From assembly GCA_022795445.1 (NCBI GenBank), contig JAAWGR010000009.1:1-59823 (forward strand): 59,823 bases of DNA. Direction: 5' to 3'. The stretch is from Oscillibacter sp. Its GTDB lineage: Bacteria > Bacillota > Clostridia > Oscillospirales > Oscillospiraceae. The notes beneath the pieces were generated by a model. That model did no database searches. It was not told where the DNA came from and worked only from the letters and a program-made list of their open reading frames with translations. Position numbers and translations under genes: made by a program. Of the stretch, positions 25,492 to 32,884 are shown piece after piece; within the stretch, counting starts at the first letter, position 1; each line of letters starts with the position of its first letter.

Positions 25492-25504
25492 ACCATGGAA
25501 CTTT

Positions 25505-25543
25505 GCCAAATGGTAATATTCTTCAAAAATATTACCGTTTGGC
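25505..25543 (+). other. Strong hairpin between DUF1294 and the first mgtC-type gene
   Basis: GCCAAA-t-GGTAATATT pairs with AATATTACC-g-TTTGGC: 15 base pairs with one mismatch and a 7-base loop. There is no T-run. It sits 24 bases before the mgtC start and could stabilise or gate translation of the downstream message. Confidence 0.55.
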
Positions 25544-25566
25544 GTTTCGGAATCGAGGTGTTTGTC

Positions 25567-26286
25567 ATGTTTACACATCTGGATTGGCTGCGGCAATTTA
25601 ACTTGGCTTCTGTCGCTTTACGGCTGACTTTAGCGGTGCTGTGCGGCGGGATGCTGGGGCTGGAACGGGCGCGGAAGCAGCGTCCGGCAGGTTTCCGCAC
25701 CTATATGCTGGTGTGCATGGGTGCGGCATTGACTATGATCTTGGGACAGTATGAGGCGGTAATGCTTGCCAGCCCCTGGGCGGCTTCTGCCGCGGCAACC
25801 GGCGTCAAAACCGACGTATGCCGCTTTGGCGCGCAGGTGATCAACGGCGTAGGCTTTTTAGGCGCAGGGACCATCATCCTCACAGGCCGCCAGCAAGTGA
25901 AGGGCCTGACAACGGCGGCGGGGCTCTGGTCGGCGGCCTGTATGGGCTTGGCGATTGGCGCAGGCTTTTATGAAGCAGTGTTCTTGGCGTTCATTTTCTC
26001 AAATCTGGTTGTACATCTTTTGCCGCGTATTGAACGACGTATTCTGGAAAATGCCCGAGATATGAACCTGTTTGTTGAGTTCCACTCTTTGGACCAAGTG
26101 GGAGAGATCATCCGCAGCATCAAGGCGCAGGGCGGGCACATTCACGACGTAGAACTGGATCATGGAAACCCAACGCAGCATCCCAGCGCGATTTTCTCCA
26201 TCCGCATGGACCAGCGGGGAAAACATGCCAAGGTAATGGCTGTGGTTTCCGAGCTGGAGAGCGTTTATGTTATCCACAATGTTTGA
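25567..26286 (+). CDS. MgtC/SapB-family membrane protein (copy 1)
   Basis: About 239 residues. Four to five membrane helices (about 17-165) carry the MgtC signatures GGMLGLERARKQRPAGFRT, VGFLGAGTIIL and VKGLTTAAGLWSAA. A C-terminal ACT-like soluble domain spans about 170-235. MgtC proteins act in adaptation to low magnesium and in controlling ATP synthase in pathogens; in commensals the role is unclear. I start at ATG 25567 after GAGGTG. The next gene is a paralogue. Confidence 0.88.
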   Translation: MFTHLDWLRQFNLASVALRLTLAVLCGGMLGLERARKQRPAGFRTYMLVCMGAALTMILGQYEAVMLASPWAASAAATGVKTDVCRFGAQVINGVGFLGAGTIILTGRQQVKGLTTAAGLWSAACMGLAIGAGFYEAVFLAFIFSNLVVHLLPRIERRILENARDMNLFVEFHSLDQVGEIIRSIKAQGGHIHDVELDHGNPTQHPSAIFSIRMDQRGKHAKVMAVVSELESVYVIHNV

Positions 26287-26307
26287 GTTTGGACGGAGGG
26301 AAACACC

Positions 26308-26994
26308 ATGCTGCCTATCTTAGACGGCCTGCGAGGCATCACATTGACTGCCGCTGCCCTGCGGTTGCTGCTTGCCATGATCTGCGGCGGTATTATCGGC
26401 TTAGAGAGGGCGTTCAAGGGACGCCCGGCGGGTTTTCGGACCCATATCTTGATTTGCATGGGCGCGGCTCTGACGACACTTACCAGCCAATATCTTTACC
26501 TATATATGGGTTTTTACACGGACATGGCCCGTTTAGGCGCGCAAGTTGTGGCAGGTATTGGTTTTATTGGAGCGGGAACAATTATGGTCACAAGCCGCCA
26601 ACGCGTCAAAGGCTTGACGACGGCGGCGGGGCTTTGGGCTTCCGCAATTGTTGGGTTAGCATTAGGCGGCGGCTTTTACGAGGGCGCGCTTCTTGCAACT
26701 ATATTGATTTTGACAGCAGAACTGTTATTTTCCCGTCTGGAATACCGAATGCTCCGAACTTCATCGGAAATCAGTCTATTTGTAGAATACAGGGGCAGCG
26801 AGTGTTTGGAAACCGTCTTAAAACTTTACCGGGAGTTGGATTTAAAAATCTTAAATATGGGGATTGTTAATTCAGAGGCGGATGGCAGCAGGAGCGCAAT
26901 GTTTGCCCTCCGCTTAGACAAGGGATTTTCAGAAGACCATCTGTTGGAACGGCTGCGGAAGATTCCCGGCGTACGTTCAATAGAAACGCTGTAA
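26308..26994 (+). CDS. MgtC/SapB-family membrane protein (copy 2)
   Basis: A 228-residue paralogue of the preceding gene with the same motifs (GGIIGLERAFKGRPAGFRT, IGFIGAGTIMV, VKGLTTAAGLWASA) and a C-terminal ACT-like domain with SAMFALRLDKGFS. The two differ in the soluble domain and in an insertion between helices 2 and 3, present in copy 1. Tandem duplication is likely. A 21-base gap with GGAGGG precedes it, so both are on one transcript. Confidence 0.88.
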   Translation: MLPILDGLRGITLTAAALRLLLAMICGGIIGLERAFKGRPAGFRTHILICMGAALTTLTSQYLYLYMGFYTDMARLGAQVVAGIGFIGAGTIMVTSRQRVKGLTTAAGLWASAIVGLALGGGFYEGALLATILILTAELLFSRLEYRMLRTSSEISLFVEYRGSECLETVLKLYRELDLKILNMGIVNSEADGSRSAMFALRLDKGFSEDHLLERLRKIPGVRSIETL

Positions 26995-27065
26995 GGCAGC
27001 CACGTCTCGCGGCCATCCCCAGCGACAATGTAATCCGCACCCAATCAACAGCGATCTCCGCAGCA

Positions 27066-27269
27066 GCGACAGCGGAATTAGACGCAGAAGCAAATCCGTG
27101 TGGTCTTCGCGTTTGCAGAAGTAGGCGCCAAAGGATACTCACCAGGCTAAAAAATCCCCCGCGGGACGTCTTTTTCTCTTTTGGACCGTGAACGGCCCGT
27201 TTTCTCTTTTTCTTCGCCAAGAAAAAGAGAAAATGGGGGGTTCAAACCTCCCAGCGATGGAAATCGCTG
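27066..27269. repeat. Intergenic structured repeat, copy C
   Basis: It shares the upstream block with copy B (GCGACAGCGGAATTAGACGC) and the downstream block with copy A. Those parts are TTTGGACCGTGAACGGCCCG at 27181-27199, the 15-bp hairpin at 27200-27233, and GGGGGTTCAAACC. The last hairpin is CAGCGAT/ATCGCTG at 27252-27269. The gap 26995-27362 holds this repeat and the promoter of the SLH gene, and nothing else I can support. Confidence 0.75.
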
Positions 27270-27287
27270 AAAGAATGCGCTAATTGT

Positions 27288-27316
27288 TTGACGGGGAGGG
27301 AAAAATCTGTTATTAT
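27288..27316 (+). promoter_or_regulatory. Promoter of the SLH-domain gene
   Basis: TTGACG, a 17-base spacer and TATTAT, followed by a leader containing AAAAGGAG 9 bases before the start codon. Confidence 0.65.
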
Positions 27317-27362
27317 AGGGATAATTATCCTTTGGAAAATAAAAAAGGAGTGACTTAACCGA

Positions 27363-28871
27363 ATGAAAAAAACAATCCAGCGGATTTTAAGCTGCGCTAT
27401 CCTTTGCACCTTATTCATTTGTAACCTGCCTGCCGCGTCTGCAACGGAGCTGCCCGACGTACCCGACGACTTTTGGGCCGCTGAGGCCATCCAAAAATGC
27501 GTAGGCGCAGGCTACTACTATCCCGAGAGCGACGGAAGCTTCGGCGTTGGCAAAGAAGTTACACGGGCAGAATTCACCGTCCTGCTGTGCCGCTTCTTCA
27601 ACTGGAAACCTACGGTTCCCCCAACCCAAATCTATGACGACGTTACGCCAGACCTCTGGTACGCCGGCGCAGTTGAAATTGCTTTCCGCCAGGGCGCTCT
27701 GACCAACGTCAGCGAAAACTTCCATCCAGACGAATGCATTACCCGGGAAGACTTAGCTGTGATGCTGGTCCGCGCTTTGGGCTACGGTACCTTCGCCGGC
27801 CTCGCTCAGCAGCTCCGCAGCATTTTCCCCGATGTAAAATCAAACGCAGGCTATATCTCCATCATCTACGGCCTGGGCCTCATGGACGGCACTTCCGCCA
27901 CCACTTTTTCCCCCAGCGACTTCGTAACCCGGGAACAGGTTGCTGCCATCCTCGTGCGGATGCATGAAAAGCTTCGGGAAGCTTCCCCCAGTCGCTCCGG
28001 TATCTTCTCCTCCGCCAAAAACCTGCCGGACTTGACAGGCTTTGAAACCATCGCTGTCACCGCTTACCGTATGACCTACAACGGCCTGCCTGGCCTGGCT
28101 GTGAATATGGAACCGGAAGAAGTTGAAACCATTCGGGACGAGGCGCAGGCTGCCGGCGTTCCCCAGCTGCTGCGTATCACCGGCACCGCTTACCAGTTCC
28201 GTGAGGGCGACGCGGCAGACTTGGCCGAGGTGATCCTGGAAACCGTCAAGGCGGAAGATTATGACGGCGTATTCCTGGAAATTACCGGCCTGACCTCCAC
28301 CCCTCAACGCCGGGAGCTGACCACTACCGCGGAACTTCTGCGAAAGGGCCTGGATAATCAAATCCTCTATATCGCTGCGGAAGCCCCTACTTGGCAGGGT
28401 CGTCTTCCCGGATACGACTATACCGCCTTGGGCGAAATTGCCGACCGGCTGGTTCTGATGATCGAATCCCCTGTGGAATCGATTGGCGATTTGACCACGG
28501 CGCCTTTGGAGCCTCTGGAAGAAACCTACTACAGCCTGAGCCGGATGCGGGGCCTTGTGGACGCAGGCAAGTTGTCCTTGATGGTGAGTTCCACCGCTTA
28601 CGCTTGGGGCAACGGCATCCGCGGGGAGGCGCTGCCGGGCACAAAGGTTGCGGAAATCCTTGCCGGCCAACAAACCCGGAGCTTTTACTCCGACCGCTTT
28701 GCATGCGCCTATCTGGAAAGCCAGTGGGAGGACATTCCAGTGACCATTTGGTACCTCAATGGACAAGCTGTGGAAGCCCGTATCCAGTTGGGGCGGCTGT
28801 TCAACGTTGAACAGCTCTGCGTCCAGGAGCTGGACAGTGCGCTGCCGGAATTCCTGGAAGCCCTTCCCTAA
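27363..28871 (+). CDS. Exported protein with SLH repeats and a degenerate GH18-like domain
   Basis: A 502-residue protein. A signal peptide ends about residue 27 (AASA-TE). Three SLH-type repeats fill about 30-205 (DVPDDFWAAEAIQ, VTRAEFTVLLCRF, REQVAAILVRM) and would bind the secondary cell-wall polymer. Residues about 225-500 look like a TIM-barrel glycosidase-18 fold of the YaaH kind. In place of the catalytic DxxDxDxE they read DYDGVFLEITG, so hydrolysis is doubtful. It may be a structural or binding protein. Single-gene unit. Confidence 0.75.
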   Translation: MKKTIQRILSCAILCTLFICNLPAASATELPDVPDDFWAAEAIQKCVGAGYYYPESDGSFGVGKEVTRAEFTVLLCRFFNWKPTVPPTQIYDDVTPDLWYAGAVEIAFRQGALTNVSENFHPDECITREDLAVMLVRALGYGTFAGLAQQLRSIFPDVKSNAGYISIIYGLGLMDGTSATTFSPSDFVTREQVAAILVRMHEKLREASPSRSGIFSSAKNLPDLTGFETIAVTAYRMTYNGLPGLAVNMEPEEVETIRDEAQAAGVPQLLRITGTAYQFREGDAADLAEVILETVKAEDYDGVFLEITGLTSTPQRRELTTTAELLRKGLDNQILYIAAEAPTWQGRLPGYDYTALGEIADRLVLMIESPVESIGDLTTAPLEPLEETYYSLSRMRGLVDAGKLSLMVSSTAYAWGNGIRGEALPGTKVAEILAGQQTRSFYSDRFACAYLESQWEDIPVTIWYLNGQAVEARIQLGRLFNVEQLCVQELDSALPEFLEALP

Positions 28872-28892
28872 TCAAAATCAATCCGGCAAAAA

Positions 28893-28919
28893 GGGAACGG
28901 ATGCTATGCATCCGCTCCC
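28893..28919 (+). terminator. Weak terminator-like hairpin
   Basis: GGGAACGGATGC and GCATCCGCTCCC pair with one mismatch; no proper T-run follows (TGCGCTTCTG). Confidence 0.4.
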
Positions 28920-29102
28920 TGCGCTTCTGCCTATGGCATACGAAGTTTTCAACAGCAATCAGCCACATTTCATAAACGCTTCTGTTCCCAAAAACACCTG
29001 GACTTTCCTGGAAAGCCCTGCTATGATAACGTCAATTATAAAGAGGTGAAACGCGCCCCTTGGAGCTGCTGGGGAATGCGTTCTCAAAAAAGGAGCTTGT
29101 TT

Positions 29103-30215
29103 ATGAGCACTCTCTATCTGCCTGCATGGAGCATCGGCCCCGACTGCTACAAAGAGATCTATAATATCGTGCGGCCCTACGGCAGAAAGGCTGCCCTCAT
29201 CGGCGGCAAGATTTCCATGGAGAAGGCGCTCCCCCATTTGAAGGCTGCGCTGGACGATACCGATTTGGAACTGTCTGAGCCCATTTGGTTCGGCGGCGAA
29301 GCCTCCTACGAAAATGCTGCTAAGCTGGAGGCCATGCCTGAAGTCAAGGACGCCGACATGATTTTCGCCGTCGGCGGCGGCCGCTCTGTGGACACCTGCA
29401 AATGTGCTGCCGGACATCTGGATAAACCAGTCTTCACCTTCCCAACCCTGGCTTCCAACTGCGCCAGCTGCACCCTCCTCTGCGTCATGTACTATCCCGA
29501 CGGCGCTATGCGCGACCTGTTCTACCCCAAGCGCTGTCCTATCCACACCTTTATGGACACCACTATTATCGCCAGTTCTCCCTCCGCGTATCTGTGGGCC
29601 GGCATTGGCGATTCATTGGCAAAGGAATTTGAATCGGAGATGGCCGCACGGAATGACCTCGCCAGCTTCCAGATCCAGCATGCGCCGCTGATGGGCGCCG
29701 CCCTTGCCCGCTGCTGCACACCTGCTTTCCTGAAATTCGGCGAGAAAGCTATGGAGCAGATCCAGAATCATGAGGACGGCTACGAATTGCAGCAAGTTAC
29801 CCTGGCCATCGTTATCACCGCCGGCCTTGTCTCAAACCTGACCGTCGAGACCCATGGGGCGTATTTTTATAACGATTCCTTGGCACACTGCTTCTACTAT
29901 GGTACCACCGTTTGCCCCGGCGCCCACAAGCACCTCCATGGCGAAGTGGTCTCCCTGGGCATCCTGGTCCTGCTGACCCTGGACGGCCAAATCGAACGCC
30001 GGAACAGTTTGTTCCCTTTCTACAAAGCCATCGGCCTGCCTATGACCTTGGATGCCATCGAACTCACAGAGGCCGATATGCCCACACTGCTGGACAAGTG
30101 TGTTGCTCAGAAAAACTGGTACTATGTCCCCTCCCCCGTCACCCGGGAGCAGTTTGAACAGGCGATCTGGGACACGGACATGGCCGCCAAAGAGTGGCTG
30201 GCGGCAAACAAGTAA
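29103..30215 (+). CDS. Iron-containing alcohol dehydrogenase, glycerol dehydrogenase type
   Basis: About 370 residues, GldA-like. It oxidises a secondary or vicinal alcohol with NAD. The NAD-binding region reads FAVGGGRSVDTCKCAAGHL then PTLASNCASCT. Metal ligands are expected at Asp in AGIGDSLAKEFE, His in DSLAHCFYYG and His in KHLHGEVVSLG. Start ATG 29103 follows AAAAAAGGAG. An SDR dehydrogenase follows after 13 bases, so the pair probably acts on one polyol or hydroxyketone pathway. Several GldA family members act on substrates other than glycerol. Confidence 0.88.
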   Translation: MSTLYLPAWSIGPDCYKEIYNIVRPYGRKAALIGGKISMEKALPHLKAALDDTDLELSEPIWFGGEASYENAAKLEAMPEVKDADMIFAVGGGRSVDTCKCAAGHLDKPVFTFPTLASNCASCTLLCVMYYPDGAMRDLFYPKRCPIHTFMDTTIIASSPSAYLWAGIGDSLAKEFESEMAARNDLASFQIQHAPLMGAALARCCTPAFLKFGEKAMEQIQNHEDGYELQQVTLAIVITAGLVSNLTVETHGAYFYNDSLAHCFYYGTTVCPGAHKHLHGEVVSLGILVLLTLDGQIERRNSLFPFYKAIGLPMTLDAIELTEADMPTLLDKCVAQKNWYYVPSPVTREQFEQAIWDTDMAAKEWLAANK

Positions 30216-30228
30216 GGAGTTGTTTACA

Positions 30229-31008
30229 ATGAAAGGTCTGCAAGGAAAAATTACGATTGTTACCGGCGGCACGCGGGGCATCGGCAAGGGCATTGCCAAG
30301 CGGTTCCTGGAAGAAGGGGCCACCGTCGTCATCATCGGCGGCAAGAACAAGGCGGACGCGGACAGCGCCATTGCAGAGCTCAGCCCCCTTGGCCCGGCAG
30401 AGGCTATGATGGTGGACCTCAGCGATGCAGACGCTATTGAGAAAATGGTGGACGATGTTGTTGCCAAGTACGGCCGGGTAGATGTGCTGGTCAACAATGC
30501 CGGTATCCAAATCCGCCAGTGGGCAACGGAGTTCAAGGTCGAGGACTTCGACAAGGTGATTAACGTCAATATGCGGGCGTACTATCTGGCGTCCCGCTGT
30601 GCGGCCCGCTATATGCAGAAGCAGGGCGGCGGCAGCATCGTCTGCATCTCCTCCGGAAACTCCCAGTGTTTCACCAGCCAGCGTTCCGCCTACAACATCT
30701 CCAAAGCAGCCGTCAACGGCCTGGTGGCCACGCTGGGCGTGGAATGGGCACGGTTCAACATCCGCATCAACGCTGTGGCTCCCGGCTATGTTATGACGGA
30801 AATGATCCAGAAGGGCATTGAAGAGGGCATTATTGACATTGAGAACATTATGAAGGTGATTCCCATGAAGCGTCTGCTCCTGCCGGAGGAAATCGGCAGC
30901 AGCGTCGCCTTCCTGGCGTCGGACGAGGCCAGCGGCATCACTGGGCAGACACTGTTTACCGACGGCGGCTGGAGCAAAGCGGGCCTGCCGGAAAATAAAG
31001 AGCTATAG
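30229..31008 (+). CDS. Short-chain dehydrogenase/reductase
   Basis: About 259 residues. The cofactor motif is TGGTRGIGKGIA, then NNAGI, a catalytic Ser in ISSGNSQCF, and the YxxxK pair in SAYNISKAAV. The C-terminal GQTLFTDGGW is typical of gluconate 5-dehydrogenase or 2-deoxygluconate dehydrogenase-like SDRs. Start ATG 30229 follows TAAGGAG. It is the second gene of a two-gene operon with the GldA-type enzyme, ending at a strong terminator. Substrate not determinable. Confidence 0.9.
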   Translation: MKGLQGKITIVTGGTRGIGKGIAKRFLEEGATVVIIGGKNKADADSAIAELSPLGPAEAMMVDLSDADAIEKMVDDVVAKYGRVDVLVNNAGIQIRQWATEFKVEDFDKVINVNMRAYYLASRCAARYMQKQGGGSIVCISSGNSQCFTSQRSAYNISKAAVNGLVATLGVEWARFNIRINAVAPGYVMTEMIQKGIEEGIIDIENIMKVIPMKRLLLPEEIGSSVAFLASDEASGITGQTLFTDGGWSKAGLPENKEL

Positions 31009-31018
31009 ACAATTGCAA

Positions 31019-31056
31019 AGAGGCCTGTGCTGGTCAAGTGCAGGCCTCTCTTTTTT
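31019..31056 (+). terminator. Intrinsic terminator
   Basis: AGAGGCCTG/CAGGCCTCT stem followed by CTTTTTT. Confidence 0.9.
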
Positions 31057-31058
31057 AT

Positions 31059-31324
31059 TTATAGGACAGACTGTTCCGCGCTTTGTTTCTGCTTATGGAG
31101 TAAAAAGGCGAAATAGAGGAAACACAGTGCGATCTGCACGATGGAAGAGGCCGGCGTGGCGAGGCCGATGTGGAACAGCGCAGCCCATGGCTGCCGGCTC
31201 ATCAGCCAGGAAACCGTCAGGCGTACGCCAACCGCGCCCAAAACCCCCTGGACCATTACAAAAGCTGTGCATCCGCAGCCGTTGAAAAAGCCGATGAAGC
31301 AGAACAGGAACGCCGTCAGCAGGC
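31059..31324 (-). pseudogene. 3' remnant of a MATE-family efflux transporter
   Basis: The open frame encodes only the last two or so membrane helices of a MATE transporter: FLFCFIGFFNGCGCTAFVM, VQGVLGAVGVRLTVSWLMS, then IALCFLYFAFLLHKQKQ and a stop. The full protein should be about 450 residues. Homology ends abruptly near 31324, where unrelated AT-richer sequence begins. That marks the edge of an insertion or deletion. Confidence 0.8.
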
Positions 31325-31439
31325 AGAGGAATTATATGCTTATATCAACGAATATAGAGGACGGTTTATCGCCTATGAACAGCTAAAGGCCCGACAACTT
31401 TCTTTGGATACCAAAGGCATCCTCCCAACAGCGATATAA
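31325..31439 (+). pseudogene. 3' end of an unidentified gene joined to the MATE remnant
   Basis: A plus-strand frame ending at 31439 encodes AEELYAYINEYRGRFIAYEQ and then LKARQLSLDTKGILPTAI. No start codon with a ribosome binding site lies on this side of the junction. It looks like the tail of a helical protein carried by the adjoining low-GC segment, probably from a mobile element. I do not recognise the family. Confidence 0.45.
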
Positions 31440-31442
31440 CAA

Positions 31443-31691
31443 TTATGGAGTCGGGCAATCAGTCAGCCCTAAAAGCCAATCAGAAGAAACATGAAGGACT
31501 TTGGCAAACAGCGGTATTTCATAGTCAGGAACAAATCTGGTGCCGATTTCAATGCGGCTGATACTGTCACGTTCAATAATAATCCCTTCAATCTGCATCC
31601 GTGCGGCAAGGTCGACTTGAGACAATCGAAGTCTTTGCCTTGTCTCACGGATACGGTCACCAGAAATGTTCTTTTTTTCCGTTGTAGTCAT
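31443..31691 (-). CDS. XRE-family helix-turn-helix regulator
   Basis: An 82-residue repressor-type protein. The HTH spans about 11-70: IRETRQRLRLSQVDLAARM, then DSISRIEIGTRFVPDYEI and VLHVSSDWLLGLTD. This is the Cro/C1 class found on conjugative elements and prophages. The direct repeat AGATAAG upstream of its start is a likely operator, between it and the divergent lipoprotein promoter. Base composition is AT-richer than the core genes. Confidence 0.85.
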   Translation of the reverse strand: MTTTEKKNISGDRIRETRQRLRLSQVDLAARMQIEGIIIERDSISRIEIGTRFVPDYEIPLFAKVLHVSSDWLLGLTDCPTP

Positions 31692-31712
31692 AGATTTTCA
31701 CATTGATACCCC

Positions 31713-31767
31713 AGATAAGCTAAAGATAAGATTTTTTCTTGACTTTAGCATGAATCAAATGTATTAT
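31713..31767 (+). promoter_or_regulatory. Operator-like direct repeat and promoter of the lipoprotein gene
   Basis: AGATAAG at 31713-31719 and 31724-31730, then TTGACT (31739-31744), a 17-base spacer and TATTAT (31762-31767). Confidence 0.55.
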
Positions 31768-31808
31768 TGTGTTAAACATCAGAATCAAAACATAGAGGAG
31801 AGGTAAAC

Positions 31809-32499
31809 ATGAAAAAAACAAGGATTATTCGCATTGACGCTGTCAATGATGCTGATGCTGTCAGCTTGTGGAACGCCATCCAGCAACACGCCGCCAAGCG
31901 ACAATACAGCTGATACACCAGACATAACCGCCCCAGACAACAGCACACCGGAAGAAAGCACACCTTCTTCTGAAGATAGTGTAACAGATGATTTTCTGAA
32001 AACTATCACTGCCGAGACAGCAGAGGCCAAGGGAGTTTGTGGGGCAGACCTCACATGGTATTATCAAGATGGAGTGCTTGTTATCAAAGGCACCGGGCCA
32101 ATGATAGATTATACATATGATAATAAAAGTCCGTGGCGTGAATTAGAAATTGGATGGGTTATCATTCAAGAAGGCATTACATCAATAGGCAATAACGCAT
32201 TCCAGTCTTGCACTATATTGTCAAAGGTGGAGATGCCAGAAACATTAAAGAAAATAGGAAATGGGGCGTTTTGGAGTTGCCTTGAGTTAGCAAACATAAC
32301 AATACCAGCGTCCGTATCTTATATTGGAGGTAGCGCATTCATATATTGTAAAGAGTCTCTATCAATAACCTTTTTAGGTGATGCACCAGAGTTAGAACCC
32401 AATACATCGATATTTACGCCGCAAACTATTTATTATAGCGGTTCCGGATTTGATGAACTGATAGCAGAATATTCTGATATAAACTGGGTCAAGCAGTAA
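31809..32499 (+). CDS. Leucine-rich-repeat (BspA-type) lipoprotein, frame broken at an A7 tract after the start codon
   Basis: ATG 31809 has a good ribosome binding site (GAGGAGAGG) but its frame stops after about 34 codons. The adjacent frame encodes GLFALTLSMMLMLSACG, a perfect lipoprotein signal, then an acidic S/T/P linker. BspA-type leucine-rich repeats follow (TSIGNNAFQSCTILSKVEMP, KKIGNGAFWSC). One A fewer in the seven-A run directly after ATG would join start and signal peptide. It may be phase-variable, rescued by slippage, or a sequencing or mutational error. Confidence 0.7.
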
Positions 32500-32514
32500 T
32501 ACATCAATCAACAC

Positions 32515-32547
32515 AAAAGCCGTCAGGATTCATTCCTGGCGGCTTTT
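32515..32547 (+). terminator. Intrinsic terminator after the BspA-type gene
   Basis: AAAAGCCGTCAGGA/TCCTGGCGGCTTTT, 14 positions with one G-T pair, ending in a T4 run. Confidence 0.8.
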
Positions 32548-32884
32548 CATGCGTAAAGCAAAACTTGGACATATTAGGAGATAGATTTAAGAAGTCAATT
32601 TGGCGAAGGGTAAGCGTTCCTTATGCACTTTGACGAAAGGTTTTGAAAATCAAGCATTAGCAACACAAAAAGTAAAAGGGAGCCTGATAGCACAATCTGA
32701 GATACGAGTCCTCCAAAACCACACATTTCCAAACTTCGATTTATTGGCGCCGATTATAACACAGCCACTTTTCACTTTCAAGCTGCCACTGGTGGAATCA
32801 CCGGCGCTTTTTCCATCAACGCGAACGATGAACGGGGAAGCATTTACACACTTCCCCGTTTTACAGATAGGTTTTATGCCTGGT
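32548..32884. other. Gene-free AT-rich stretch with an orphan minus-strand promoter
   Basis: No coding frame I can support. On the minus strand there is a good promoter, TTGAAA, 17 bases, TATAAT (32753-32781), reading toward 32500 where no minus-strand gene is visible. It could drive a small RNA or be left from a deleted gene. A hairpin at about 32834-32862 (ACGGGGAAG/CTTCCCCGT) may terminate the histidine kinase transcript. Confidence 0.4.

Noticed and set aside
25505..25543. Magnesium riboswitch (M-box or ykoK type) before the mgtC genes
   Set aside because: The region is far too short and simple for an M-box; only a single hairpin is present.
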